Shown: in pieces, positions 8,123 through 16,221 of the stretch
How positions within the stretch are numbered: the stretch's first letter is position 1
Layout: each line of letters starts with the position of its first letter
Assembly (NCBI GenBank): GCA_958439195.1
Contig: OY288157.1
Span: 186,001-250,000, forward strand
Direction of reading: 5' to 3'
Length of the DNA: 64,000 nt
From: an uncultured Paracoccaceae bacterium
GTDB taxonomy: Bacteria > Pseudomonadota > Alphaproteobacteria > Rhodobacterales > Rhodobacteraceae
Program-made: the position numbers and the translations under genes
Notes under the pieces: model-generated
Database searches by the model: none
Told to the model about the DNA's origin: nothing
The model's input: only the letters and a program-made list of their open reading frames with translations

Positions 8123-8246
8123 TCAATGTCACCGGCACCGTCACCTCGGCCTGATCCGGGCCCATGTCTCCCAGATAGGCATACCCCGTCAGCCCGATGA
8201 ACCCCAGAACCGCCAGAACCAGCAGCGCCTTGATGATCCGCCCCAT
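8112..8246 (-). CDS. Small single-pass membrane protein, 44 aa
   Basis: ATG at 8246 on the minus strand, stop at 8112-8114. The peptide starts MGRIIKALLVLAVLGFIG, a basic N-terminus followed by one hydrophobic helix (about residues 5-24). A short acidic tail (GDMGPDQAEV) ends in TLNAD. By the positive-inside rule the tail faces the periplasm, where the overlapping 513-aa product is exported. The last 11 bases of this gene are also the first 11 of the next (ATGCCGACTAG). It is too short for many gene finders. The overlap, reading-frame character and position as first gene of the block support it as real. Function unknown. Confidence 0.7.
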   Translation of the reverse strand: MGRIIKALLVLAVLGFIGLTGYAYLGDMGPDQAEVTVPVTLNAD

Positions 8247-8479
8247 TTGCCTTGCCTCTTATTCTTCCTGTCCGTTCGTTGCGGACCTTGCAGCCTGTCA
8301 TTCACGCATTGGCCTTTGGGCTGCCCCGCCGTGATAGCCGAAGCAACGGCGAAAGCCACACCGACGAACGCGATTATATATGGCTTTCGGACAAAGTTCA
8401 CGCCATTGAAGGGGGCAACAGGGATGTTCTGGCGGGCGGAAATCAGCCGGACACGCAGGTGTGATGTGGGCGACGGGTG

Positions 8480-9022
8480 ATGCAACGGCTGAAAAAGACA
8501 GTCGTCATGGTGGGCATGATGGGCGCGGGCAAGACAGCCGTTGGCACGGCCGTTGCGCGTGCCTTGGCCGTGCCCTTCCGCGATTCGGACGAAGAAATCG
8601 TCAAGGCCGCCAACCGATCCATTGCAGAAATCTTTGAACGTGACGGCGAAGGGTTCTTTCGTGCCCGCGAATCCGAGGTGCTGGCCCGCCTTCTGCGCGG
8701 CGCTCCCTGCATCCTGTCCACCGGCGGCGGCGCCTTTCTGGCCGAATCGAACCGCGCCCTGATCCATGAGGCGGGGGTCGCTGTCTGGCTGCGCGCCGAT
8801 CTCGATCTCTTGTGGCATCGCGTGCGCCACAAATCCACCCGGCCCCTGTTGCGCACGGCCAACCCCCGCGAAACGCTGCGCCAGCTTTACGAAGCGCGCG
8901 TCCCCCTTTACAGCCAGGCCGACATCACCGTGGACAGCGCCGCCGACCTGTCGATCGACGGCATGGCCGCCAAGGTGATCGCGGCGCTGCGCCAGCGCCC
9001 GGATGTGCTGGAAGGGGAATAG
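8480..9022 (+). CDS. aroK: Shikimate kinase AroK
   Basis: 180 aa. Phosphorylates shikimate at O3 with ATP, the fifth step of the common aromatic pathway (cytoplasm). Walker A GMMGAGKT at about 12-19. The shikimate-binding residues are in DSDEEI (about 36-41), the GTGGGAF-type loop appears as STGGGAFL, and the lid carries R in STRPLL. I chose ATG 8480 over the GTG just before it (8477), which gives the family length. The stop is followed after a single base by aroB, forming a tight aroK-aroB operon. The 233-bp gap upstream is shared with the divergent membrane-peptide block and contains an AT-rich TTATATATGG around 8374. Confidence 0.95.
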   Translation: MQRLKKTVVMVGMMGAGKTAVGTAVARALAVPFRDSDEEIVKAANRSIAEIFERDGEGFFRARESEVLARLLRGAPCILSTGGGAFLAESNRALIHEAGVAVWLRADLDLLWHRVRHKSTRPLLRTANPRETLRQLYEARVPLYSQADITVDSAADLSIDGMAAKVIAALRQRPDVLEGE

Positions 9023-9023
9023 A

Positions 9024-10139
9024 ATGGTTGTCGATGTGGTGCCCGTGGCCCTTGGGGACCGGTCCTATCAGGTGCGGATCGGCCCCGGCCTCATCGACCG
9101 CGCCGGGGCGGAAATTGCCCCGCTGCTCAAACGTCGCCGCGCTGCCGTTGTCACCGATGAAACCGTGGCCCCGTTGCACCTTGCCCGGCTTGTCGCGGCG
9201 CTTGAGGCCGAGGGGATCGCCGTCTCGACCCTTGCCCTGCCCGCTGGGGAACAGACCAAGGGCTGGCCCGAATTTGCCCGCTGTGTCGAATGGCTGCTGG
9301 ATCAGAAGGTGGAACGCCGCGATATCGTCGTGGCTTTTGGCGGCGGTGTCATCGGCGATCTGGTGGGCTTTGCTGCCGCTGTCCTGCGGCGCGGCGTCCG
9401 CTTTGTGCAGATCCCGACGACACTTCTGGCGCAGGTTGACAGCTCCGTCGGCGGCAAGACCGGGATCAACACCGCGCAAGGCAAGAACCTTGTCGGCGCC
9501 TTTCACCAACCGTCCCTCGTTCTGGCCGATACCCTTGTGCTTGAATCCCTCCCGTCCCGCGATTTTCTTGCAGGCTACGGCGAGGTGGTGAAATACGGCC
9601 TCCTCGGCGACGCCGCGTTTTTTGACTGGCTTGAAGTAAATGCCCCCGACCTCGCCACCGATGCCACCAAACGCCAATACGCCGTGCGCCGGTCGGTGGA
9701 GATGAAAGCCGGCATCGTCTCGCGCGATGAAACCGAAGAAGGCGAACGCGCGCTGCTCAACCTTGGCCATACCTTCTGCCACGCGCTGGAAAAGGCTACC
9801 GGCTATTCCAGCCGCCTGCTGCACGGCGAAGGCGTGGCCATCGGTTGCGCGCTGGCCTTTGAACTGTCGCAACGTCTGGGCCTGTGTTCACAGGAAGCCC
9901 CCAGCCGCGTCCGCGCCCATCTGCGCGCCTTGGGCATGAAAGTGGACCTTGCCGATATTCCCGGCGATCTGCCGGGGGCAGAGTCGCTTCTGGCGCTGAT
10001 GGGGCAGGACAAAAAGGTGATCGACGGAAAACTGCGCTTTATTCTGGCGCGCAACATCGGCACGGCCTTCGTGGCCGAAGATGTCCCCCCCGATCTGGTC
10101 ACCGCTTTGCTGACGGATGCCTTGGCGGGTCGCCCCTGA
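9024..10139 (+). CDS. aroB: 3-dehydroquinate synthase AroB
   Basis: 371 aa. Converts DAHP to 3-dehydroquinate with NAD+ and a divalent metal, the second step of the shikimate pathway. Recognisable family features are AFGGGVIGDLVGFAAA (nucleotide loop, about 106-121), PTTLLAQVDSSVGGKTGIN (about 132-150), the metal ligand GEVVKYGL (about 188-195), and the metal-binding histidines in NLGHTFCHALE and LLHGEGVAIG. ATG 9024 lies one base after the aroK stop; the upstream in-frame codon at 9003 would overlap aroK and gives non-family sequence. It ends 15 bp from a converging lipoprotein gene with no clear terminator between. Confidence 0.96.
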   Translation: MVVDVVPVALGDRSYQVRIGPGLIDRAGAEIAPLLKRRRAAVVTDETVAPLHLARLVAALEAEGIAVSTLALPAGEQTKGWPEFARCVEWLLDQKVERRDIVVAFGGGVIGDLVGFAAAVLRRGVRFVQIPTTLLAQVDSSVGGKTGINTAQGKNLVGAFHQPSLVLADTLVLESLPSRDFLAGYGEVVKYGLLGDAAFFDWLEVNAPDLATDATKRQYAVRRSVEMKAGIVSRDETEEGERALLNLGHTFCHALEKATGYSSRLLHGEGVAIGCALAFELSQRLGLCSQEAPSRVRAHLRALGMKVDLADIPGDLPGAESLLALMGQDKKVIDGKLRFILARNIGTAFVAEDVPPDLVTALLTDALAGRP

Positions 10140-10154
10140 AATGCCCGGTCGGCG

Positions 10155-10598
10155 CTAGAACAGCACTTTATAGCTGTTGCCCCGTGAATCCGTCGCCGTC
10201 CCGGTCCCACTTGTGGTGCCGCTGCCGATGACAAATGTGCCTTGCACCACCGTTCCGTCCTGGCAAACGGCATACAACTCGCCCGAATTCACCCCGGCCA
10301 CGGTCTCCCGGTCCCGCCCCAGCCGCCCCCCCAGATCACGGATCGACAGATCAATCCCGCGCTCCTTCGTCACCACCGTCGGCGCAACCGTTGTCCAGGT
10401 GCCATTGCAGCGCGCGCCGTCCGGATGGCGAAAACTCAACGGGCCGGAATTGTCATCGCTGTTGGCGGCCTTGGCCCGGATCACCGGCGGCGGCACCTGC
10501 ACGGCCAGCGGCCCGGTGGTGGGATAAAGCTGCATCTCCTTGGTGGCAGCACAGGCGGTCAACAGGCCAAGGGACAAAAGGGCAAAGGCGCGATGCAA
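10155..10598 (-). CDS. Putative lipoprotein, hypothetical
   Basis: About 147 aa if translation starts at the TTG at 10598, which yields a short basic head, a hydrophobic run and a lipobox LLTAC (LHRAFALLSLGLLTACAAT). No ATG or GTG offers a better signal sequence, so the start is an inference. The mature part has two Cys (GARCNGTW and AVCQDGTV) and a Gly/Thr-rich end (GSGTTSGTGTATDSRGN) typical of a beta-rich outer-membrane-anchored domain. No named family recognised. It converges on aroB (15-bp gap) and is divergent from the hydrolase gene at 10764. Confidence 0.6.
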   Translation of the reverse strand: MHRAFALLSLGLLTACAATKEMQLYPTTGPLAVQVPPPVIRAKAANSDDNSGPLSFRHPDGARCNGTWTTVAPTVVTKERGIDLSIRDLGGRLGRDRETVAGVNSGELYAVCQDGTVVQGTFVIGSGTTSGTGTATDSRGNSYKVLF

Positions 10599-10763
10599 GG
10601 AGAACCCCGTCAGGCAAAGGTGTTTCGTGGCGGCGGACCCTAAACGCAGCCTGCTGCGGCGACAATGGCCCGCCCACCCTGTTCCGGTCACAGTTTCGCA
10701 ACTGTGGCCTTTGTGCGGGACCGTGATAGGTGATGTGGCGGAACACTGGGGCAGGGCGTAACC

Positions 10764-12278
10764 GTGCGGGCGATCATCACCATCCTTGCAACCCTCGCCA
10801 TCGTGGCGGCGGTCTGGCAGTTGGAATCCGGCCGCTCTGGCCTGACCATAGCCCCTTTTGCCGTTCCAGATGGGCCGCCAGCAACGATCTTTCTGCCGCC
10901 GGGCGATGATCCGGCGCCGGTGGCCATTGTGGCACACGGCTTTGCCGGATCGCGGCAGTTGATGGAACCCTTTGCCCTGACGCTGGCCCATGCGGGTTAT
11001 GTGGTGGTCACCTTCGATTTCATGGGCCACGGCCGCAACCCGCGCCCGATGACCGGCGATGTCACCACGATCAACGGCACCACGCGCCTGTTGCAGGATG
11101 AACTCCGCTCTGTCGCCCGCGCCGCACTTGCGCATCCCCGCGCCGATGGACGTCTGGCCTATCTGGGGCATTCCATGGCCTCGGACGTCATCATCCGCGC
11201 CGCGCTTGACGCGCCAAAGGTGCAGGCGGTGGTGGCGGTATCGGCCTTTTCGCAGGCGATCACCGCCACCCAACCCGCCAATCTGCAACTGATCACCGGC
11301 GCATGGGAAACCATGCTGACGGCCGAGGCGGTCCGCGTCCTTCACCTCACCGATCCACAGGCGGTGCCGGGGCAGGTGGTGGGCGACTTTGCAACAGGCA
11401 CTGCGCGGCAAGTGATCCTTTCCCCCCATGTGGAACATGTGGGCGTGCTTTACGCGCCCACCTCCCTGAACGCCGCCGCCGCATGGCTCGACAGCACCTT
11501 CGACCGCCAGGCCGCGCAACCGGCACAGGCGCGGGGCGGTTGGATCCTGCTGTTGCTGGCCGGGCTGACGGCCCTTGGCTGGCCGCTTGCCCGTGCTTTG
11601 CCGGTCGCTGCCACCACGCCCGTCACATATGCGCCCACCCCACATATGCCCACACCCATGCCACGGCGCACCTTTCTGATCGCCGCGCTGTTGCCCGCCG
11701 TTGTGGTGCCTCTCGCCCTTGCCCCGTTCGACATACGTCTGTTGCCCGTTCTGGTGGCAGATTACCTCGCCCTGCATTTCGCGGCCTATGGGGCCATCAC
11801 GCTGGCCCTGCTGGCCCGCGCCGGGCGATTGCGCGGGCAATTTCCCTTGCGGATCTGGCCGTTCGCGGCGCTGGTGGGGTTGGCGGCCCTTTTGGCTTTC
11901 GGTCTGGCACTGGATCGCTATGTGGCAAGTTTCCTGCCCCATCCCGGCCGGATTGCCGTGATCGCGGGTCTGGGGCTGGGAACCATCCCCTATTTCCTTG
12001 GCGACGCCCTGATGACCGAGGCCGGTCGCGCACCCCTGTGGCGCGTTCTGGTGCTGCGGGGCGCATTCCTTGGGTCGCTGATCGGTGCTGTGGCGTTGAA
12101 TTTTGACCGGCTGATGTTTCTTCTGATCATCCTGCCGGTGATCCTGCTGTTCTTTCTGTTGTTCGGCACCATGTCGGGCTGGGTCGGGCGGCGCACGGGT
12201 TACGGTGCCATCGGCGGCATCGGATTCGGCCTGATGCTGGCATGGTCGCTTGGCGTGACCTTTCCGCTTTTTGCCTGA
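10764..12278 (+). CDS. Alpha/beta hydrolase fused to a multi-pass membrane domain
   Basis: 504 aa, GTG start. Residues 1-20 form a membrane anchor. Residues about 35-255 are an alpha/beta-hydrolase domain with an oxyanion strand AHGFAGS and nucleophile elbow GHSMAS (Ser about 136). The acid and the terminal His (SPHVEHV, about 216-222) are plausible. From about 258 to the end there are roughly seven hydrophobic segments (WILLLLAGLTALGW, IAALLPAVVVPLALAP and others) linked by short basic loops. The hydrolase part would sit on one face of the membrane. The substrate is unknown; a lipid or peptide substrate would fit the anchor. It ends 104 bp before bciB; the PpsR box lies just after its stop. 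Confidence 0.75.
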   Translation: MRAIITILATLAIVAAVWQLESGRSGLTIAPFAVPDGPPATIFLPPGDDPAPVAIVAHGFAGSRQLMEPFALTLAHAGYVVVTFDFMGHGRNPRPMTGDVTTINGTTRLLQDELRSVARAALAHPRADGRLAYLGHSMASDVIIRAALDAPKVQAVVAVSAFSQAITATQPANLQLITGAWETMLTAEAVRVLHLTDPQAVPGQVVGDFATGTARQVILSPHVEHVGVLYAPTSLNAAAAWLDSTFDRQAAQPAQARGGWILLLLAGLTALGWPLARALPVAATTPVTYAPTPHMPTPMPRRTFLIAALLPAVVVPLALAPFDIRLLPVLVADYLALHFAAYGAITLALLARAGRLRGQFPLRIWPFAALVGLAALLAFGLALDRYVASFLPHPGRIAVIAGLGLGTIPYFLGDALMTEAGRAPLWRVLVLRGAFLGSLIGAVALNFDRLMFLLIILPVILLFFLLFGTMSGWVGRRTGYGAIGGIGFGLMLAWSLGVTFPLFA

Positions 12279-12289
12279 CGGCGCGAAAC

Positions 12290-12307
12290 TGTCAGCCCAG
12301 GTTGACA
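12290..12307. promoter_or_regulatory. PpsR/CrtJ-type operator overlapping a TTGACA -35
   Basis: TGTCAGCCCAGGTTGACA matches the PpsR/CrtJ consensus TGT-N12-ACA and is a perfect inverted repeat of TGTCA/TGACA with an 8-nt spacer. The right arm is also a perfect sigma-70 -35 hexamer (TTGACA, 12302-12307), so repressor binding would block it. No clear -10 hexamer is seen at 17 bp. It lies 76 bp before the bciB ATG. PpsR normally binds paired sites; I did not find a convincing second copy nearby. Confidence 0.7.
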
Positions 12308-12382
12308 CATTTTCTGGACGCCGCCGCCCCCGCGCAGTAGCCTTGTGTCACTGGGCCACCCCGGCCCGCGAAAGCCGCGCCC

Positions 12383-13621
12383 ATGCCCGATGGCCCGATC
12401 CCGCCGATCCCCGGCCTTTATGCCCCCACGTTGGGCGGCGCTCCGCGTCCCGGACTATGCACCGATTGCGGCATCTCGCGGATGGGCGACGGCAAGGCCT
12501 GTGGCCGCGCCTGCCAATTCATCGCCCCCGATTATCCAGCACGCGAATCGCAGGCGCATGGCCGCACCGCCCAGCCCGAACAGGCCGAAGAGGCCTTCTT
12601 CGGCGTCACTCGCCGCATGCTGCGCGCCCGCATGGCCACGCCAGCCCCCGGCGCGCAATGGACGGGGATCACCACCGCGCTGGCCGCACGCCTGCTGGAA
12701 ACCGGCGCCGTGACGGCGGTGCTGGCCACCGCGCCCGATCCGGCCGACCGATGGAAACCCCTGCCGGTGATCGTGACCGACCCTGCGCAACTGGCACAGG
12801 TGCGCGGGATGCGCATGGGCTTTGGCCCCACGCTCGCCCTGCTGGAACCCGCCGCCGCCGCCGGTCACCGCCGCATCGCGCTGGTGGGCATCCCGTGCCA
12901 GGTCCACGCCCTGCGCACGCTCGAGGCGGAATTGGGATTTGAACGGATATACGTGATCGGCACCCCCTGTTCCGACAACACCACGACCGAGAACTTTCAC
13001 CACTTCCTCGCTCAGATCGACCCACATCCAGAGGCGATCAGCTATCTGGAATTCCGCGCCGATTACCGGGTGGAACTGCGCTATGACGATGGCCGCCCAA
13101 CGCGCACAGTGCCGTTCCTGAAACTGCCTTTGTCCAAACTTCCCGCCGACTTCTTCCCGATGACCTGCAAGACCTGCGTCGATTACACCAATCGTCTGGC
13201 AGACATCACCGTGGGGTACATGGGCGGCGACGGCGATCAATGGGTGATCACCCGGAATGACCGGGGCGAAGAGTTGCTGGCCCTGCTGGCTGACCGGCTC
13301 ACCCTCAAACCCCTGACGGACAAAGGCAAACGCGCGGGCGCGGTAAAGGGTTTCCTTGGCAATACCGAACGCGCCGCAGGCGGCCTGCCGCTGCGCGCCA
13401 TGCCCGATTGGGCGCGCCCCATCGTGGCCTTCCTGCAACCCCGCATTGGTCCCCGCGGCCTGGAATTCGCACGCGCGCGGGTCGAGATGAAGGCCATCGA
13501 GACGGTCCTGCACCTGCGCCGCACCTTCCCGGCAAGAATGAAGAACATGATCCCTGCCCATGTCTGGCGTCTGGTCGCACCGTATGGCCTGACCCCCGCG
13601 CCGGGGGAAGACAAGGAGTAA
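12383..13621 (+). CDS. bciB: Ferredoxin-dependent divinyl (proto)chlorophyllide 8-vinyl reductase, BciB type
   Basis: 412 aa of the FrhB family (F420-hydrogenase beta-like flavo-iron-sulfur proteins), in the branch with BciB and plant 7-hydroxymethyl chlorophyll a reductase. Diagnostic stretches are LCTDCG with GRACQF (about 25-46), GIPCQVHALR, GTPCSDN, and CKTCVDYTNRLADITVGYMG, whose cysteines ligate two [4Fe-4S] clusters. The C-terminal RIGPRGLEFARARVEMK also fits. The reaction reduces the C8 vinyl group of divinyl chlorophyllide in bacteriochlorophyll synthesis. The PpsR box 76 bp upstream supports a photosynthesis role. Generic annotation would call it a coenzyme F420 hydrogenase, but no F420 system is expected here. 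No other bch genes are in the window. Confidence 0.8.
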   Translation: MPDGPIPPIPGLYAPTLGGAPRPGLCTDCGISRMGDGKACGRACQFIAPDYPARESQAHGRTAQPEQAEEAFFGVTRRMLRARMATPAPGAQWTGITTALAARLLETGAVTAVLATAPDPADRWKPLPVIVTDPAQLAQVRGMRMGFGPTLALLEPAAAAGHRRIALVGIPCQVHALRTLEAELGFERIYVIGTPCSDNTTTENFHHFLAQIDPHPEAISYLEFRADYRVELRYDDGRPTRTVPFLKLPLSKLPADFFPMTCKTCVDYTNRLADITVGYMGGDGDQWVITRNDRGEELLALLADRLTLKPLTDKGKRAGAVKGFLGNTERAAGGLPLRAMPDWARPIVAFLQPRIGPRGLEFARARVEMKAIETVLHLRRTFPARMKNMIPAHVWRLVAPYGLTPAPGEDKE

Positions 13622-13711
13622 TCCCGCGAATTGTCCGGCGCGCGCCCCCGTGGCCGGGGACGCGCATTCCTTTTGCCTCGCCTGCGCGCTTGCGCGCTTG
13701 GCTCGTGTTCA

Positions 13712-13730
13712 GGGGGGCATGCCGCCCCCC
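13712..13730 (+). terminator. GC-rich hairpin after bciB, possible terminator
   Basis: Stem GGGGGGC (13712-13718), loop ATGCC, GCCCCCC (13724-13730). It lacks a T-tract (CTCTGTC follows), so it would be a weak or Rho-assisted terminator or simply a structured spacer, 91 bp after the bciB stop. Confidence 0.4.
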
Positions 13731-13768
13731 CTCTGTCGTCGCGTGCCGCGCCGCCATTCACCCCCCGC

Positions 13769-13825
13769 GGGTATTTGCCGCCAAGATGAAACAGACCCTG
13801 CTCATTCACCTTGGCCCAAATACCC
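13769..13825. repeat. Inverted pair of a 21-22 bp intergenic motif
   Basis: GGGTATTTGCCGCCAAGATGAA (13769-13790) is repeated in inverse orientation at 13805-13825, whose complement reads GGGTATTTGGGCCAAGGTGAA. Fourteen bases separate the arms. The first arm matches the direct repeats at 1053-1090 with two differences over 18 bases. Transcribed, the pair would fold into a long imperfect hairpin between bciB and the DUF1989 gene. Confidence 0.65.
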
Positions 13826-13908
13826 AATCTTTGCGCAGAATGGGGTGCCGCGGTCGGCCTTGCATCCAGATCATCTTGCGCCCATCGTTGCGAAAAAGGG
13901 GGGCTTCG

Positions 13909-14499
13909 ATGGAAACAGTTCCAGCACGGCGGGGCAGGGCGGTCAGGCTGGCCGCAGGGCAGGCGATCCGCATCATCAATACACATGGCACGCAAGTGGT
14001 GGACACATGGGCCTTCAACGCAAATGATCCCGGCGAATTCCTGTCGATGGAACACCTGCATGCCAGCCTTGGGTCGGTCTTTCCCGCCAAGGGGGATGCC
14101 CTGTTAACCAACCGCCGCCGCGCCATTCTGTTGATGGAAGAAGACACCTCACCCGGTCGCCATGATACGGTGATCGCCGCGTGTGACACGCATCGCTATC
14201 AATCCCTTGGCTGCACCTCCTATCACGACAATTGCACCGACAACTTGCATGCCGCGCTGGCAATGATCGGCTTTCCGCGCACCGAATGCCCGGCACCGCT
14301 GAACCTGTGGATGAACATCCCCATCGCCGCCGATGGCCGCATCACTTGGGGCGAGCCTTTGTCAAAGCCCGGCGACCACGTCACCCTGCGCGCGCAGATC
14401 GACTGTGTCGTCGCCATGTCCTGCTGCCCGCAAGACATGATCCCGATCAATGGCCGCGATTGCACCCCGGTCGAGGTGCAATTCGAGGTCATCGCCTGA
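13909..14499 (+). CDS. Urea carboxylase-associated (DUF1989) family protein
   Basis: 196 aa. DUF1989 covers nearly the whole chain. Visible features are GQAIRIINTHGTQVVDTWAFN (about 19-39), RHDTVIAACD, and a Cys/His-rich block around LGCTSYHDNCTDN (about 103-115), then AMSCCPQDMIPING near the end, probably metal ligands. Members lie beside urea carboxylase or amidinohydrolase genes in other bacteria, and some act in guanidine or urea-derivative breakdown; none of those partners is here. The open frame runs upstream to 13408, but that is a shadow of bciB. ATG 13909 has AAAAAGGGGGG before it. It is followed by the beta-CASP gene after 27 bp, so the two may be co-transcribed. Confidence 0.8.
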   Translation: METVPARRGRAVRLAAGQAIRIINTHGTQVVDTWAFNANDPGEFLSMEHLHASLGSVFPAKGDALLTNRRRAILLMEEDTSPGRHDTVIAACDTHRYQSLGCTSYHDNCTDNLHAALAMIGFPRTECPAPLNLWMNIPIAADGRITWGEPLSKPGDHVTLRAQIDCVVAMSCCPQDMIPINGRDCTPVEVQFEVIA

Positions 14500-14526
14500 C
14501 AAACGCCCGCCAGACAGGAGCCAGTC

Positions 14527-16155
14527 ATGACGCAGCATCCGATCCTGACCTTCCACGGCGCGGCGCGGGCGGTGACAGGATCATGCTTCCGGCTTGATCT
14601 TGCCGGGGGCGCGATCCTGATTGATTGTGGCATGTTCCAGGGGTCAAAAACGGAAAAAACCCTGAACTACCGCCCATTTCCCTTTGATGCGGCGGCAATC
14701 CGGGCAGTCCTTCTGACCCATGCGCATATTGACCATTCCGGCCTGCTGCCCAAACTGGTGCGCGACGGGTTTACTGGTCTGGTCCATGCCACCCCCGCCA
14801 CGGCAGACCTGTGCGCCGTCATGCTGCCCGACAGCGCGCATATCCAGGAATCCGAAGTAGAGATGCTCAACCGACGCAATCGCCGCCGTGGTGATGCGGA
14901 TGTAACACCGATCTATGATGCGCGCGATGCCGAGGCGACGCTAGCCCTGCTGCGCCCGCAAGAGATGGACGGCTGGTTCACCGTGCAACCCGGCTGCCGC
15001 GCGCGGTTCTGGAATGCCGGGCATCTGCTTGGCTCTGCCTCTGTCGAACTGGAGCTGACGGCCCCCAACACGCCGCTGCGCCTGCTGTTTTCCGGTGACA
15101 TCGGCCCGGATGCGAAACTTCTGCAATCCGATCCCGAAGGTCCTTCTGGCGTGGATTACGTCATCTGCGAATCCACCTATGGCGATGTGGACCGGATCGA
15201 GGCCAGCGCCGAACACCGCCGCGCCACCCTGCGCGATGAGGTGCGGGCGGCCTGGCGCGATGACGGCGTGTTGCTGATCCCCACCTTTGCGGTGGAACGT
15301 GCGCAAGAACTGATCGCCGATCTGTCCACCCTGATGCTGGCCGGGGACCTTCCGTTCTGCCCCATCCATGTCGACAGCCCGATGGCCACCCGCGCCACCG
15401 CGCTGTTTCGCAAGCATGCCCGTGAATTGGAGAATGGCGCGGCGCTGGTCGATGGCCTGAAATCCAGCCACCTGCATTTCACGGAAACCGTGGAACAATC
15501 CCGCGCCTTGGCCTATGCGCGCGGCTTTCACATCATCCTGGCCGCCTCTGGCATGTGCGAGGCGGGGCGCATCCGCCACCACCTTAAGAACTGGCTGTCG
15601 CGTGACGCCGCCACCCTTCTCCTTGTGGGCTATCAGGCCGAGGCGACCTTGGGTCGTCTGTTGCAGGACGGCGTTACCCCGGTCCGCATCCAGGGCGAGG
15701 AATTCACCGTCCGTGCGCGGATCCGGTCCATCGATCTGTATTCCGGCCATGCCGATGGCCCAGAGCTTGCGCAATGGATCACCGAACGCGCCCCGATCCG
15801 GCACGGCCTGTTCCTTGTGCATGGCGAGGAGGAGGCAATGTCTGGCCTTGCCGCACGGCTGACCGACGTGCCCCAGGACAGGCTGGCCGTGCCCTCGCTG
15901 GATGACAGCTACACCCTGACGCCGGATGGTTTTGTCAAACAGGCCAATGCCGCCCCGCCGCGTCTGCCCCCGGAACAGGTGGCAAGACTGGATTGGCACA
16001 ACGATGTGTCGCGGCTGATCTTGGACATCAACGCAGCGTTGCGCGAAGTGCCGGATGAAAAAGGCCGCGCCGTCCTGATCCGCCGCCTGCGCCGCGCGCT
16101 GGAAGAGGATGGCCACATGCCACCCCCGCGCAAACCCGTACGGCGGCGGCAATGA
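14527..16155 (+). CDS. Beta-CASP metallo-beta-lactamase-fold RNase/hydrolase
   Basis: 542 aa. A metallo-beta-lactamase fold with an inserted beta-CASP domain and C-terminal RMMBL motif, as in CPSF73-like RNA-processing nucleases. Zinc ligands and motifs are THAHIDHSG (about 61-69), NAGHLLGSASVEL, FSGDIG, ESTYGD, the beta-CASP segment PTFAVERAQE, AASGMCEAGRIRHHLKNWL, and YSGHADG. The basic tail (PPPRKPVRRRQ) could bind nucleic acid. Bacterial relatives are mostly annotated from sequence and their targets are unknown; this is distinct from RNase J. RBS-like CAGGAG precedes the ATG. A PEBP-like gene follows after 66 bp. Confidence 0.88.
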   Translation: MTQHPILTFHGAARAVTGSCFRLDLAGGAILIDCGMFQGSKTEKTLNYRPFPFDAAAIRAVLLTHAHIDHSGLLPKLVRDGFTGLVHATPATADLCAVMLPDSAHIQESEVEMLNRRNRRRGDADVTPIYDARDAEATLALLRPQEMDGWFTVQPGCRARFWNAGHLLGSASVELELTAPNTPLRLLFSGDIGPDAKLLQSDPEGPSGVDYVICESTYGDVDRIEASAEHRRATLRDEVRAAWRDDGVLLIPTFAVERAQELIADLSTLMLAGDLPFCPIHVDSPMATRATALFRKHARELENGAALVDGLKSSHLHFTETVEQSRALAYARGFHIILAASGMCEAGRIRHHLKNWLSRDAATLLLVGYQAEATLGRLLQDGVTPVRIQGEEFTVRARIRSIDLYSGHADGPELAQWITERAPIRHGLFLVHGEEEAMSGLAARLTDVPQDRLAVPSLDDSYTLTPDGFVKQANAAPPRLPPEQVARLDWHNDVSRLILDINAALREVPDEKGRAVLIRRLRRALEEDGHMPPPRKPVRRRQ

Positions 16156-16221
16156 AGCGGCAGGCATGGGTTCCTTGTGACCGCCTGACATCCCAATCAC
16201 CAACAAAAGCAAAGGTTTGCC

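Noticed and set aside
10599..12308. Long N-terminal extension of the leftward lipoprotein frame
   Set aside because: The extension is antisense to the hydrolase gene and has Gln/His/Arg-rich noise. The lipobox sequence starts only at about 10598.
12383..13621. Coenzyme F420 hydrogenase beta subunit
   Set aside because: The FrhB fold is shared, but CVDYTNRLADITVGYMG and GTPCSDN point to the BciB/HCAR branch, and the PpsR site supports pigment synthesis.
13408..13908. Upstream extension of the DUF1989 reading frame
   Set aside because: It overlaps the end of bciB in another frame and shows no family sequence; a good ribosome site supports ATG 13909.
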